Shown: positions 24,252 to 34,859 of the stretch, piece after piece
Layout: every line of letters starts with the position of its first letter
Position numbering within the stretch: position 1 is the stretch's first letter
From: Opeltia flavorubescens
Taxonomy: Eukaryota > Ascomycota > Lecanoromycetes > Teloschistales > Teloschistaceae
NCBI GenBank assembly: GCA_000442125.1
Contig: KE546982.1
Location: 643,889-707,888 of the forward strand
DNA: 64,000 nucleotides
Direction of reading: 5' to 3'
Translations under genes and position numbers: made by a program
The notes under the pieces: model-generated
What the model saw: only the letters and a program-made list of their open reading frames with translations
What the model was told of the DNA's origin: nothing
Databases searched by the model: none

Positions 24252-25049
24252 ATGGACGACCGTCAAGTTTCTCTCTCTGTACGTCCTCGGCCCGTGAATC
24301 ACGCCTGCTTTCCCTTTTTCCCTTGCTCACATCCTTCGTTGAAGCCTACTGCGTGGCGATGATGAGACGGATGCCCAATAATTGCTGACCTCATGTGACT
24401 CATGATATAGGACCAAATACCCTTGAACGATGTTCGAAGCGACCCCGGTCCCCTTGTATATCCCGATCGCCTTATTGTTCAACCGGATCTAATTCGCAGC
24501 CCGGACGAGGGAGTCCAGAACCTCTGGACGAGAATTGGCGACTTGAAGACATTGCTTGCAGATATGGACAATCTCGCTGCTTGGATCGATGGGGAATCGA
24601 AAGATAAAATCATCAAATTAAAGAATAAGCTGTCCATTAAACGGGAGGAAGTCGGAGAATATGAAGCTCGATTGCGGGGACTAAGTAAAATGAGAGAGAA
24701 GGAGATGATTGCTGTTTCGGTACGAGATATCCTAGACGCTGATCCTAAAATGCACGGTCCTTCGACTGATTATCTTTAGGTATCTGAGCAGATTCATCGA
24801 GATGCTCTGGCCGGATTGCTCAGAGAGGTGGAGCTGCTTGAGACAGAGCTGGGAGAAGCCAAGGAGCTGCGGCGGGCGGGCAGATTGCAGGGGAAGGTCC
24901 TCGCGGCGATGTGGACTATAGCCAAGCTGTCCCTCGATGAACGAACTTCAAGTTCCGTGAAAGAACGAGAGACTCCCCGGGAGGAAAACTCACAGCGATA
25001 TACAGACTACCTAGATATGATCCTTGACGTCACGTGGTTGGATTCTTGA
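24252..25049 (+). CDS. small helical/coiled-coil protein of unknown function
   Basis: Three exons (24252-24278, 24411-24719, 24780-25049) join to 201 aa; the first intron is 132 nt, the second 60 nt (GTACGA...TTTAG), both preserving frame. The protein starts M-D-D-R-Q-V-S-L-S, followed by an extended Pro/Asp-containing segment to about residue 45. From about residue 50 to 165 it is strongly helical with heptad-like Leu/Ile spacing (L-A-D-M-D-N-L-A-A-W-I-D, L-R-E-V-E-L-L-E-T-E-L-G-E-A). No signal peptide or membrane segment. Family not recognised. It sits just downstream of a decayed membrane-protein gene, in the same orientation. The clean frame, splice sites and TATA box argue for a real gene. 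Confidence 0.7.
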
Positions 25050-25747
25050 GGTGGGAAGGCGACCTGGCACGATCTCCTAAAGATTTTGATCTACTCAATG
25101 TGAAAATTTGGTCTACAATCTGCCACTATGCTGTAAGGAGTGAGCAACAGTAATATCTATGACCCCATGTGCTTGAGCACTGACAGCTGCTCCTACTTTA
25201 TCGTTCTACGGCGGGATGATTATCTTTGCATCAAATAAACAGAAATAGCATAGCGGGACACCCAAAGTCCTGGGCAGGCTTTCATGACATTGGCTATCTT
25301 CGTTCCTACCTGCATTCCACTTCTTTGTGTTAATGTCGGGCAAGCTAAGTATCTCCTTTATCACGGAATATCATCGGCGCATGGAAGAGAGAACTCTTGT
25401 ACATACAATCATGTCGATGTACAGGAATACCATCCTTATCGCTACAGCAAAGTACCAAAGGGTGTCAGGAGCAATGTAAAGCGTCACCTGCAGGATCCGA
25501 CTTTGTTGGATCGCCGTCAGAATCTTCTCATCAAAAGTTGCCCCGCAAAAGAAAGGCCGTGGGGGCTGGAGCTACCAGAAGAGTAACCAGTCATGAAGAA
25601 CCTTTCCTCAAGCATAAGGTTCCTTAACATAAACCCGTCCTTCCATTGATGGTGATGAGGTACGAAACAATGCGCGGACTACTTGGCACCATAGCGGATC
25701 AAGAACTCCGACGTCTTATCTGGAGGAGGGAATTCGATGATGGCCCG
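25050..25747. other. spacer with a weak 100-codon open frame
   Basis: 25284-25586 (+) can encode 100 aa beginning M-T-L-A-I-F-V-P-T-C-I-P-L-L-C-V, which could pass for a weak signal peptide, but an overlapping frame containing K-L-P-R-K-R-K-A-V is as protein-like. I cannot choose between them and call no gene. Confidence 0.3.
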
Positions 25748-26369
25748 TCACCAAGTCTTCCCATGCAAAACGCTATGTCGCCTTAGCCATGGCCTAAGAT
25801 CGACGACCTGCCTTACCTTGAACTCTCCTTGAACGGCATTCCGAGCAAGCCAAGCGATTGCAATAATCACAGCGATCCCAGCTACCTCGAAACCCGAGTG
25901 ATCCGAGCTAGCCGAATGATACGAGTGATCTGACAAGTCCGAGTAATCCAAATCTTCCGAGGAATTTGAGTTAACCGAATGATCAGAGGAGTTCAAAAAA
26001 TCTGAGCGAACTGAGTAGCAGGTGTGATCCGAACAGTGCCTTGAAGTCTTGACTCGCTCGACCCCTGTGGCTTCTGTGTTCGACATTTGATACGGTCTGT
26101 ACGCGTAGAGCGGAGATACTGCAACGATCGTAAGGATTTCGAAAACCAACATGAGAATATCCCAATCGTCGCTTAAAGCTTCATGCATTGTCCTAGCGAT
26201 CAAATACTCTTGAGTTGGGTTTGGATTAGTAAATGCTTGTTATATGAGCAGGGGCCTTCTTCTCCGTACTTAGAAAGTCCAGTGAGTTCATGCAGTGCTC
26301 GGCGTGCAGGAGACAGAGCATGATGAAAATCATGGAGAATAGGACGCGGGATGCTGCATCGGTATCCAT
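25748..26369 (-). CDS. multi-pass membrane protein with an Ser/Asp/His-rich loop
   Basis: Two exons, 26369-26270 and 26208-25748, with a 61-nt intron whose branch point 'tttactaat' is canonical, give 186 aa. Hydrophobic segments lie at about residues 8-23 (V-L-F-S-M-I-F-I-M-L-C-L-L), 51-66 (I-L-M-L-V-F-E-I-L-T-I-V-A-V) and 142-155 (V-A-G-I-A-V-I-I-A-I-A-W-L-A). Between the last two is a polar loop rich in repeated S-D-H-S/S-D-L-S motifs (about residues 93-140). The start is the only ATG that makes the first hydrophobic segment. The first segment could be a cleaved signal. Not recognised; the layout resembles the other membrane proteins of this region more than any named family. Confidence 0.65.
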
Positions 26370-26869
26370 TGTTGATAGATATTATTGTCGTAAACGGCGT
26401 TCTCTACGGTGACTTGAATGCTTCTAATTACGATAAAGCAAAGTCGAAGTGGAAGACGGCATCCGAAATTTCAGGAAGCTGAATGGACTAAATGAAAGAC
26501 ATGATGACGTAGATTTTCGCGCCAAGGGTAGAAGACTGGACAACGCCCTAGCAACTAGTCTCAGACATCGGAAAACCATGAGATTCACGGAAATTATACT
26601 GAAACAACACGTTTGAAGTTGGCTTCCAAGCCATTTCCATCGGCACCTCGAGAGTAAGAATCTCAATCATTACATAAAATCAAGGCTCGCGCTTTTTTCC
26701 TGTTGCTGTACAATGTCCCGATTACCTTGCACTCAAAATGCCCAGATTTCAAAGCGTCGTCTCCACCAGCGATTGGACCAAGCTACTTTCATACATTCTG
26801 CAATGTATACTGGGCCTGTATGTGCCATTATGAGCATTCGATCGTCACTACTCCAATGAGCCTTGGGCA
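26370..26869. other. spacer with faint coding-like fragments
   Basis: A short plus-strand piece near 26420-26480 (Y-D-K-A-K-S-K-W-K-T-A-S-E-I) looks like a helical remnant but ends at once in stops. Nothing else can be supported. Confidence 0.3.
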
Positions 26870-27770
26870 TCCATGGATCATGCCGAACGTCAAGTTCATC
26901 GAAGACTTCCTCAACTGATGCTATGCACGACGGGCTACACCTTTTTGCATTCTTTCTGTCCGCGACAGATGTTGGACTGCGTGGATTCTCTCGGCACAAT
27001 ACTCTCCCGACTGGATGTACGTCTTTCCCGATCTTTGATAGCAAGGAGCGAAGGGGAAAGTCCTGGCCCTTCGTTCCAACAAGGGTTACCTCGGAGAGTC
27101 GCCGGTGACCGGGAGGAGTCTCACATCTCAACACCAGCGCTTACGTTGAAAGGGCCAAAGATTGGTACCGCGATGCTAAATCATGTGAGAGGTCTATTGG
27201 TAAATGCGAAAGAGTCAAAGCTTCTCCCGGGTGAAGGATCACCGCCTGCACAGATCCCACAGTCTAGCGTGTCGGTCCGAGCTTTTCCGTTACTTGGAGA
27301 AGCAATCATCGGAAGAAGCGGAAGATATGGATCTCGATCCCGATGCTAAAGAATATATACATTTCCAGCAGCTGAAATACTCTAGTAAACAAGAACTATC
27401 AAGACGGCTTACCGACGACTAGCGGGAGTATGAGAACATTTGCAAGAGATCAGAGTCACCCGCGTTGGAGCCATTTGAGATTTACGGCATCCTGCACTCA
27501 TTCGATTGCGATCTTACTCACTGTTGGGTCCGGTTTTCTGGATGGAATCTCACCCCAGATGGGAGAAGCAGTCAATGCATGGGAGAGCAAGCCAGCTTTA
27601 TCTTTCCTCCGGGAAACACCCCTTCAATTTAATTAGAACCTCAACGTGCTCCGTCGACGGACAAGGAATCAACATCGAAGAGCAGCGACCGAGGCGTCGA
27701 AACCTTGAAAGAACTCGCGCCCGAGAACAAAGGTACTGCATACTCGAGGGGGTGGAACTGGCCATGAGTT
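26870..27770 (+). pseudogene. decayed unknown gene with a distinct C-terminal domain
   Basis: The same plus-strand frame carries F-R-Y-L-E-K-Q-S-S-E-E-A-E-D-M-D-L-D-P-D-A-K-E-Y (27280-27350). After a TAG at 27420 it continues R-E-Y-E-N-I-C-K-R-S-E-S-P-A-L-E-P-F-E-I-Y-G and C-D-L-T-H-C-W-V-R-F-S-G-W-N-L-T. A TAA near 27632 interrupts again before a charged tail ending near 27770. The uninterrupted protein-like character across two stops indicates recent inactivation. An upstream helical piece (Y-V-E-R-A-K-D-W-Y-R-D-A-K, about 27140) is in another frame. Family not recognised. Confidence 0.5.
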
Positions 27771-28325
27771 AATCACGATGTCCGTAGGGATCCGATCCTA
27801 GGTATGCGATGGAAGCAAAGTGTTTCGCAAGGGCGTTAGTAATCCTATAGACTCATCGGAACTCTGGTCAAGAGTGCTTCACCTGAAACCCGGCGGAGAA
27901 TGTTCGGTTGGAAAACCCAGTGCTTAGGACTTTGACAATGCTATCAATGTTTCTCCACGTGCTTGGAGAAGCCACAGACCAAACGCAGACAAGAGATTTT
28001 GTATTAGCTTTCCATGAGGATGGCATTGTTGCCGTTATGTTCTACCTCTTGCAATGAGAATAAAGCATGCCTGACGACCGGTATGCGCCCGCAATCCCGT
28101 ATCGATAGCGTCCTATCTTTGTTACCTCATTTCTTTGTAGCCTCACCAAATCACCCTGAAGGTAGCTACACAGCTGCCTTGAAGTCTCGCCAGAAATTTA
28201 AAGTTGGATTCGAAATAAAACATTACTACACTCGCAAGCTTTTCCACTACTTGATCACGGCAGACTGACTATAAAGTGATTGGTCTACTCTTTTACTGAA
28301 CCTCCACCCCAGACTTAATCTTGAA
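27771..28325. other. spacer, nothing recognised
   Basis: Tail-to-tail gap between the preceding plus-strand remnant and the minus-strand membrane gene. An 84-codon open frame at 28014-28268 lacks any supporting feature. Confidence 0.3.
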
Positions 28326-28858
28326 CTAGTTGATTCCCATATGGTCCAAAGGGATTTGGTCGGCATCTCGCTCCAAGTCTATTCTGATCTGGTTGGCAGC
28401 AAGCTTTTTGCGTTGATATAGACGAAACCAGGCTAGTCCAAGATAAAATACGATTATCAGAACGATTACCAAGAGGATGACGGAGACGGCGAGGATCATG
28501 TCTTGCGCTTTCTGGCGCTCTTTCTGGCGCTGGGCCGATGCTTCAAGCTCTTCACGGGGTTGTCGAAAGATGGATTCCATGCCACTTGAGAGAGTGAGAG
28601 ACAGATTGGCTGAGGTAGACGGAATTTTAGGCGAGTACGCTGGCACTGAGTCGGGAACGGTATCTTCCATTACGAGAATCGAGCCTAGCAGAGCGAATAT
28701 GAAGATGTTGGCGAGGATTAGACCTGAATAGGTAGATTAGTATAGTTTTCAATGAACGCCGTATCGTTCTCAACCGGAATGAGTGTTGACTTACAGGGAA
28801 GGTATACCGTGAGTAAAGTCCAGGCGGCAAGTTCGAGAAAGATCTCGATAGGTTGCAT
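28326..28858 (-). CDS. small membrane protein with two hydrophobic regions
   Basis: Two exons, 28858-28795 and 28723-28326, separated by a 71-nt GTAAGT...CAG intron, encode 153 aa. The N-terminus is hydrophobic over residues 7-39 (F-L-E-L-A-A-W-T-L-L-T-V-Y-L, then I-L-A-N-I-F-I-F-A-L-L-G-S-I-L-V). A polar, helical stretch with Q-R-Q-K-E-R-Q-K follows, and a strong transmembrane helix lies at about 98-121 (I-L-A-V-S-V-I-L-L-V-I-V-L-I-I-V-F-Y-L-G). The tail is basic then acidic (Y-Q-R-K-K-L...L-E-R-D-A-D-Q). The second helix followed by basic residues predicts a cytoplasmic C-terminus. Family not recognised. Confidence 0.68.
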
Positions 28859-29051
28859 GGCTAAAGCAAGTTCCTATTTTACCCGTAGGTAACAAAGATT
28901 GTGCAGGTGTACGGGGAATCGGATTCTAACGATGGTTTTTGTACCTCAGTATGTTGTGTCGATGTGCAAGGAAGACTTGTGGTTTCGATTAACTTAAAGT
29001 GGTTGCCTGTAAGAAAATGTGCGTGTCAAAACGTGTTGTGCAGATCAACCC

Positions 29052-29097
29052 TGACGTCACGTGACCCCAGCCGCCTCGGACAAGACTCGCGTATATA
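29052..29097 (+). promoter_or_regulatory. promoter with CRE/E-box overlap and TATA box
   Basis: 'tgacgtca' (bZIP/CRE-type palindrome, 29052-29059) overlaps 'cacgtg' (E-box, 29058-29063), and 'tatata' follows at 29092. This is a well-formed promoter pointing right, yet only short frames follow (for example 24 codons after an intron-like GTATGT...CAG near 29190-29230). It may drive a dead gene or a non-coding transcript, or act on the divergent membrane gene starting at 28858. Confidence 0.45.
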
Positions 29098-29589
29098 GCC
29101 ATGGCTTTTCGTCCCTTCGAATAATCAAGCAAGCTTTCCACACACGTGATTTCAACGATTTACATCAAGCTGACTAAAGGCAACTGCCCACGGTATGTTT
29201 CCGCCACCTCATTGCAGTAGTGTTTTTCAGTATGTGTTCGAAGCCGTTATCCCTGGACATCATGGTGATAAAGCATACCATTTATTGCTGTCTGTCTATA
29301 TAATGGATTCGGAGCACGATGTACAAGTTGAAAAATCTACATGACCATCTTCGCCATTCTTAGAACGTAATCTGCTAATGAAATCATCACGGCCGGGATA
29401 GGTGTTTATGGTTTATGGTTTCTTCTGTCGTGTGTCCAAGTTGTGACTATGCATCTATCATTTTTCCCTTCGAGTATCGAACTCTCCCAACCCGTACCAA
29501 TATTCTTCCACCTGAAAACTATCGGCCATATTTTAAGGCGCGGGCAGTTCGACATCTGGCCTTCATGTCATGGAGTGTGATGGTGACCC

Positions 29590-30021
29590 ACAATCACCAA
29601 GCAACAGCGTAGATATCGGTATGTCCCTCAGGTGATTTGTCGATATACGCGCTGATGTGCTCTGCACGGTAATGGATGTACCCACGGTCAAGGTACGAGC
29701 GTATGAGAATCGGCATCAATGACAGTCGTACCTGCATAAGATACTCGAAACGGTGGCTATTGTCGCTCCATACGCGCTCTGTGGATATCGAGCCAGTCCT
29801 GAAAGGGGCCGAATATCGACCAGTCGAGCCAGTCTTTGAGACGATCACGTAAATGGTAAGTCGGGGTCATGACGTCTTTCGTTCTCGTCTCTTCAAGTTG
29901 GAATATTTGACATTGAAGACCAACATCATCCCACCAATCGCCTAAGCGAGCTCTCGACGGTTGTATCTGAGCTTCCATCTCCAGATACCGAGCTACGCTC
30001 TGCGGTGGAGTGATCGCTCAT
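29590..30021 (-). pseudogene. frameshifted unknown gene
   Basis: Starts M-S-D-H-S-T-A-E-R-S-S-V-S-G-D-G-S-S-D (30021), then shifts frame to G-D-W-W-D-D-V-G-L-Q-C-Q...R-L-K-D-W-L-D-W-S-I-F-G-P-F. It shifts again to F-E-Y-L-M-Q-V-R-L-S-L-M-P-I-L-I-R-S-Y-L and stops at 29594. Each piece is protein-like and two frame breaks separate them. An intron could explain one break but no good splice pair was found for both. Not recognised. Confidence 0.4.
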
Positions 30022-30249
30022 GCTAACAGAGCTTGTCCCTATATAAGGACGTTAGTACATGTTACAGAAGACTCAAGAATCCATACCGAGTATCAAGGAT
30101 GGCCAAATTCTCAAACGTTGTTTCGGAGGTAGACTTGTTTGATGTGTTGATAGACTATTGGGAGGATGAAGAGAACCGTAAATATTGTTTCCATATTTCA
30201 TATGAAGAGAGGCACTCGCCAGTAAATATACTTGGAGAATCGATTGTCC

Positions 30250-31226
30250 AGGTTGAAATAAGCAGCATCGTTCCCACTCAAGAGTGACGCAAGCTTTTCG
30301 ACCTCATTCAAAAGACCCTGAAATATCTCGAACTGCGTTCGTAACAGCGTTTACGCTTCGATCTCTGATTGCGTCCAATTGCTCTTGATATTTCTCTGAG
30401 CCTTAGTGGCTGTCCATTAAAGGGGAGTGTTGGGCAGGATTGTATCCGAGGTTGGATTGGTCCGCAGGTCTTCACGTTCCTACTGGAACTCGGTCTCGAG
30501 CTCTGAACGAGTAGCAATCAGCTCATCGCACATTTTCTGGAGGCTCGACGAGTTCCGATTGAGTGTTAAACTTCGAGTAGATGACGTTTTCTGGTCCGAG
30601 CATCAACTCGCGGGGAATCGTCTTGAAGTGCACAGGCGAATTTTGTCGGGTGCAGATCGTTGATAGAGGTCACCGATGAAGATAGGTATATGGTCAGAGC
30701 TTCGAGAGAAGGAGAGCAATCTGTAAAATTTCCATCTTCGAGCCGCAAATTTTGAGTGATGGAGAGGGGATCGACAAATTTGGCGAAGACCGGTAGCACG
30801 GCCCCAAGTCTGACTGTTGTTATTATCATGATAAGATCAGGGAGGTAGCCGATCATCGTGCGGGGAATTAACCGTCATCAGACTGATCCGTGGCCATTGA
30901 TAGGAGAAAGGCCAGGAGGATGATCCAGAATGATCGAAATCAAGTTAGATCTAGATAGAGGCCTGGAATTAATGCATATTAGCGAACGAGAACAAGTCTA
31001 GTCATCAAGAAGCAATGCAAGAAATCTGATGCGAAATCTGCTCTGGGCACATGACTTCTCCTGGGTAAGAGAAGACTGGAACGTGGTGGATTGACAGCTA
31101 CATGGATGTTTGGGGGATTATGCTTACCACTACTGTAAAGCGATAGTCCGCATAATGGCTTGGGCCGCGAGCGAAAGCTGTCAAATCGACTCGGGATCGG
31201 GACTTTGGTGTACGTGCCCTGACTGG
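30250..31226 (-). pseudogene. decayed membrane-anchored helical gene
   Basis: Exon 1 (31226 to about 31123) begins M-P-S-Q-G-T-Y-T-K-V-P-I-P-S-R-F-D-S-F-R and ends at a GTAAGC donor. The acceptor 'ttccag' near 30970 leads to a stop and then a hydrophobic segment (F-W-I-I-L-L-A-F-L-L-S-M). Below lies another hydrophobic piece with V-F-A-K-F-V-D-P-L-S-I-T-Q-N-L-R-L-E-D-G-N-F-T-D. The chain ends in a coiled-coil piece (L-I-A-T-R-S-E-L-E-T-E-F-Q, and L-L-N-E-V-E-K-L-A-S-L-L). At least three stops and two shifts. The order, disordered start, membrane segment, outer segment, coiled coil, is the same as in the intact 41.7-kb gene. Confidence 0.45.
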
Positions 31227-31917
31227 GCATACTAAAAGAAATGTGGTATTAGTTGAATTCTTGGGTTTATATATGAATCCGATAGATTGAAATATCTGAT
31301 GCGCTGAAGATTCCGCTGGATGGAAACCTTGACTCACCTGCGCGTGGACCTCGGACCTCGGAATTTCTTCCGATTCTTAATCTTATCACCGAGACTCCAA
31401 TGGATGTTGGAAACCTTCAACGGTCTATTCTGACAGCCTCATGAGCTGACGGCCCCATTATTCGTCTTTGCCATTGACATCCGTGACGCGAACTTTAAGG
31501 GGATATCTACTTTTATGGGCATTGCACTTAATGTCGCCGGCAATTCCTGCCGATCCTTTCTTCTATCTCGAGTTGGCGATCGTCGGTGTCCACAAGTGCT
31601 ATGTTGAGACATTTGTTTTCGTGGATCCGGCGGAGAGTGAAAAGATCAATGGGCCGGTCAAAATCGCGATATACCTCTCATGCCTGGTCGTCGTGCTATG
31701 GCTCGCTTAACTGTCTCAGATAGCGTACGTACATTGAATTGAGAATTAGCCATCCGTTATTCACTGCCACTAACTTCTTGAGCAGCATTCATGAATGCAG
31801 ATTAGAGCTGCAGAGCGAGGATGTCGGACACGCGGGCCCAAAGCCACCTCATCTAACATCGACCTGGCCCTATCCTGCGGATGTCGGAGCGCAGCAGCAC
31901 AGGAATGTTCATATTAC

Positions 31918-32511
31918 ATGAGCAGTAGAGTCAAATTGAACAGCGACACCATCGAGCAGGATCTCGTCAAACCCAGGGAAGAAAGCGACCGGTCTTCAAC
32001 GCCGACATTTGCTACGGACTGCTTGAACTTCTTTCTCCCAACCCACCAGCCACATACTGAAATATCGCGAGATATTATAGCAATCTTTATCGTGGTCGTC
32101 ATTATATTTGTCCAAAGCTCCAACCAACCTCCACACGAGTACAAAATCGCAGATAGTGTGTATATCGCCCGAAAACGCTTTCTCTCGGAAACTCCAATCT
32201 TCGAATTCTCGTTGCAGATGAATGGAGGAATATCCAAACCGCAAGCAACTCCATCCTCGTACGGCCAGACTCGAAATTCTTCAACCACCCAACCATATTA
32301 CAGAGAGCCATTCGTGTTCATTGAAATGTCATGTGATTGCCAGTCTAAATCGAGTGTGTTTCAGATCACCGGACTGGGGCTATTTGAAGCCAAGGATGAG
32401 TGTGGCACTGGGCCTGAAAACCCCTGGAATCTTCATCGACAGATGTGGGCTGCGAAGCGACTCTACTGCGAAATACCAGCTCAGAGACCCTTGACTAGAT
32501 TACTCAGCTAA
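31918..32511 (+). CDS. single-pass membrane protein, unknown
   Basis: An uninterrupted frame of 198 codons from ATG 31918. Residues 1-50 are polar (M-S-S-R-V-K-L-N-S-D-T-I-E-Q-D-L), residues about 52-66 form a strong membrane helix (D-I-I-A-I-F-I-V-V-V-I-I-F-V), and the rest is polar with C-D-C-Q-S-K-S-S and a C-terminus L-T-R-L-L-S. The frame is open further upstream to 31801, where an acceptor after a 'ccactaac' branch point could join an earlier exon ending near 31722, so the true start may be upstream. A separate hydrophobic 80-codon frame (31468-31710) precedes it. A 125-codon frame on the other strand overlaps; I prefer the plus strand because of its membrane helix and length. Not recognised. 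Confidence 0.5.
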   Translation: MSSRVKLNSDTIEQDLVKPREESDRSSTPTFATDCLNFFLPTHQPHTEISRDIIAIFIVVVIIFVQSSNQPPHEYKIADSVYIARKRFLSETPIFEFSLQMNGGISKPQATPSSYGQTRNSSTTQPYYREPFVFIEMSCDCQSKSSVFQITGLGLFEAKDECGTGPENPWNLHRQMWAAKRLYCEIPAQRPLTRLLS

Positions 32512-33419
32512 AGTCAGCTTGAATCATGGATTTGACGCATTCGTCGAAGACAGAATCATCGTTGGATATAGCTGTGCGTTCTGGAAACCATGTCAAGCTT
32601 AGCGCAACCCTGACACTGCCTGCTCCGAATTATAATCGAGGTCTACGATGTCACCATAAAGAAATTCTTCATACAACATCTTTGCGAAGCACCTAGCGAA
32701 GGGTTTGCTGTTCAGAACACATTGCCATCGCTCCAACTTTGTTCTCTGCAAGATTTCGTCCCGTCGCATTGTGACAGTGTCTTTGTATCACCGCTCCAGG
32801 CTGCTGATACTCATCGACATCGTGCCAAGTCTCACTGGACCTTGTCTTGATCCCTTGGTCCTGGGTGGAACTCTATGGAAAAGCGCTACCGAATCAGCAC
32901 AGCCTTGTACTGCCTCTTCAGGGGTTCCACCGCTGATGGAATGCTTTGCATGTCGCTCATTTGCAGGTAGGCACGGAGGATTAGTGTGTCAATACCGCAA
33001 TTCGATAACTATTCAAGTGAAGAGATACAATAACTTCGACCAGGGATAGGATCGATGACGCGCTTAGAGGTGACTGTGAGCTCATCATTCAGGATTTTGA
33101 CATATTCTCACCTCGCTAAACTTCTGCCATCACTGCCTTGTCAAGGATACCCCTTCATTCTGACTACAGACTCCCTGTGTACCTTTGCCCATCTGTGAAA
33201 AACGCCGCATTCACCATTTCGGTCTCCGCTGGAGACCACGACGCGGCTATGAGGCCCTGGTTAGACTGCGGGATCCGAGCATTGCAAAGTGTACTTTCGT
33301 ATTCAATCCGATCCTGACCTGCCATGTAACGTGCGTCTCTCGAGTGCGTAAGTGAAGAACATAGGCCCTCCGAGACTCGTCAGTGTATCATGCCTTGAAC
33401 CATGAGTGTGCACCAAGCC
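32512..33419. other. unresolved stretch with coding-like fragments
   Basis: Short protein-like pieces occur on both strands, for example a minus-strand piece ending D-E-C-V-K-S-M-I-Q-A-D-F-S-stop near 32513, but none exceeds about 115 codons and stops separate them. I cannot decide the strand of any former gene here. Confidence 0.3.
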
Positions 33420-34747
33420 TATAGCCAGGAGGCGATTTTTTTCCTGGCGGATCTTTGTGTTCGCCAAGCTTCACCCAGAGTTTCGAGCGGTCAAGTTCAG
33501 AGTGCCTGAAGGTGAAAAATCAGCTTCAAGGGTTCCGGGCTTGGAATCGAGCCTCTCCGGAGGTGATCCTCGTATCTCGTTCCGACCTCTATGATTTCAA
33601 CCTCACAAGAATCATTTTGCTCTTTCAGCTCATCGTCATTGCCATCGTCAAAAACCGAGAATCTGTTTCACGGATAAATCCATTTGCCGCTGCTCTTTAG
33701 CTTCCTGGTATGACTTTTCCTTTGTATTTTCTGCGGGGCCTCTTCGCATGGCTAGCAGAACCGGTCATGCTTCTAGAAGATGGCTCTGGCCTCGATCGCC
33801 ACGGGAATCCCCGGTCTTGATCGACCGAGGTGGTGTGCTTGAGGGCTGATGATGTTCCACTTCTCTCAACCCGCGAGTTCTTCCACACCGAGATGAATTC
33901 GGTTCATCCTTGATGACTTTGAGTTGGAAGACATGGGTTTTGACGCACTGATAGGAGTTGTACTCGATGATCCCGTCGTCCTAGATCCCATACCTCTAGT
34001 AGAGCGAGACTTTGGTGTGGTTAGGCGTGATTCAGATGTCTGGAAGAGGGTGGGACTGATGTAGATGCCTCGACACAGGATCCACTGTGTTCTTTCCCTT
34101 GAGATGCAGGTGGGATATTGTTGGGCGGGTCATCTAATTAGGACATCGTTGATGGTTGCCTTCGGGTAGGTTCCCCTTCACTGCGACACGGATTCTCGCT
34201 CGTCGATGATGAGGCTGTCTTGCTGCCATGAGAACCTTTTTCATGATTTGAAGGCGAGATCACCTCGAGCTCACTACGTTTGAAAGGGTTGAGCGCCGTT
34301 ATGTTGCCCCGGGCACCGTAATCCTGCATGTACTTGGACAGTGGTGATATAACCAATGCGCGGGATGAGTGCAAAGGCTGGTCGGTAGCGGAAGGACTGA
34401 ACGACGCTAGGGTCGGATGATGTATGCGAAGGGACTCAGGAGCATGTCCTTGGCTTCGAGGAGAGGACTTGGATGTCGGCCGTTATACAGGTAATGAAAG
34501 GCCAGTGGCATCTTGTCCGGTAAAAGTACTGTTATCATCACCATCGTCTTCATCCTTTCTCTTGATTCCAGTGATACAAAGCCGCTCCTTGTGGTCTTGA
34601 TGTGGATCTGGATGCTTCTCTGAAGCTCCACTCAGGTACTGGAAGAGAAGAAAATTTACCAGGGCCCATACGGGGATCACGATAATTATTTTGCCGGGTA
34701 TAATTCATCGTTAAAATCTCTCTGGCTCCCATTGCGAGCATAGCCAT
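33420..34747 (-). pseudogene. decayed gene for a long Ser/Thr-rich, probably disordered protein
   Basis: A TATA box (34828-34834) precedes ATG 34747 (M-A-M-L-A-M-G-A-R-E-I-L-T-M). Further pieces in order on the minus strand are an acidic stretch K-R-K-D-E-D-D-G-D-D-N-S-T-F-T and M-H-S-S-R-A-L-V-I-S-P-L-S-K-Y-M-Q-D-Y. These are followed by Ser-rich segments (T-A-S-S-S-T-S-E-N-P, S-R-T-T-G-S-S-S-T-T) and a final acidic piece (F-D-D-G-N-D-D-E-L-K-E-Q-N-D-S-C-E-V). Stops and frame changes lie between pieces. The composition suggests a disordered nuclear or cytoplasmic protein; no domain seen. Boundaries are approximate and the pieces may derive from more than one gene. Confidence 0.4.
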
Positions 34748-34827
34748 TTTTAGCGAAGTTTCCTGGTTGTAGGGTAAGCTGCGAGATATTCTAGTGGTAG
34801 AATGAATCCCAGAGAAATGCAGGCTAC

Positions 34828-34834
34828 TTTTATA
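34828..34834 (-). promoter_or_regulatory. TATA box (minus strand)
   Basis: Reverse complement reads 'tataaaa', 81 bases before ATG 34747 of the decayed Ser/Thr-rich gene. Confidence 0.4.
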
Positions 34835-34859
34835 TCTTGATAGTGAAAAGCCCGACATA

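Noticed and set aside
31914-32288. 125-codon minus-strand frame
   Set aside because: Overlaps the longer plus-strand membrane-protein frame; the apparent features are antisense to its membrane helix.
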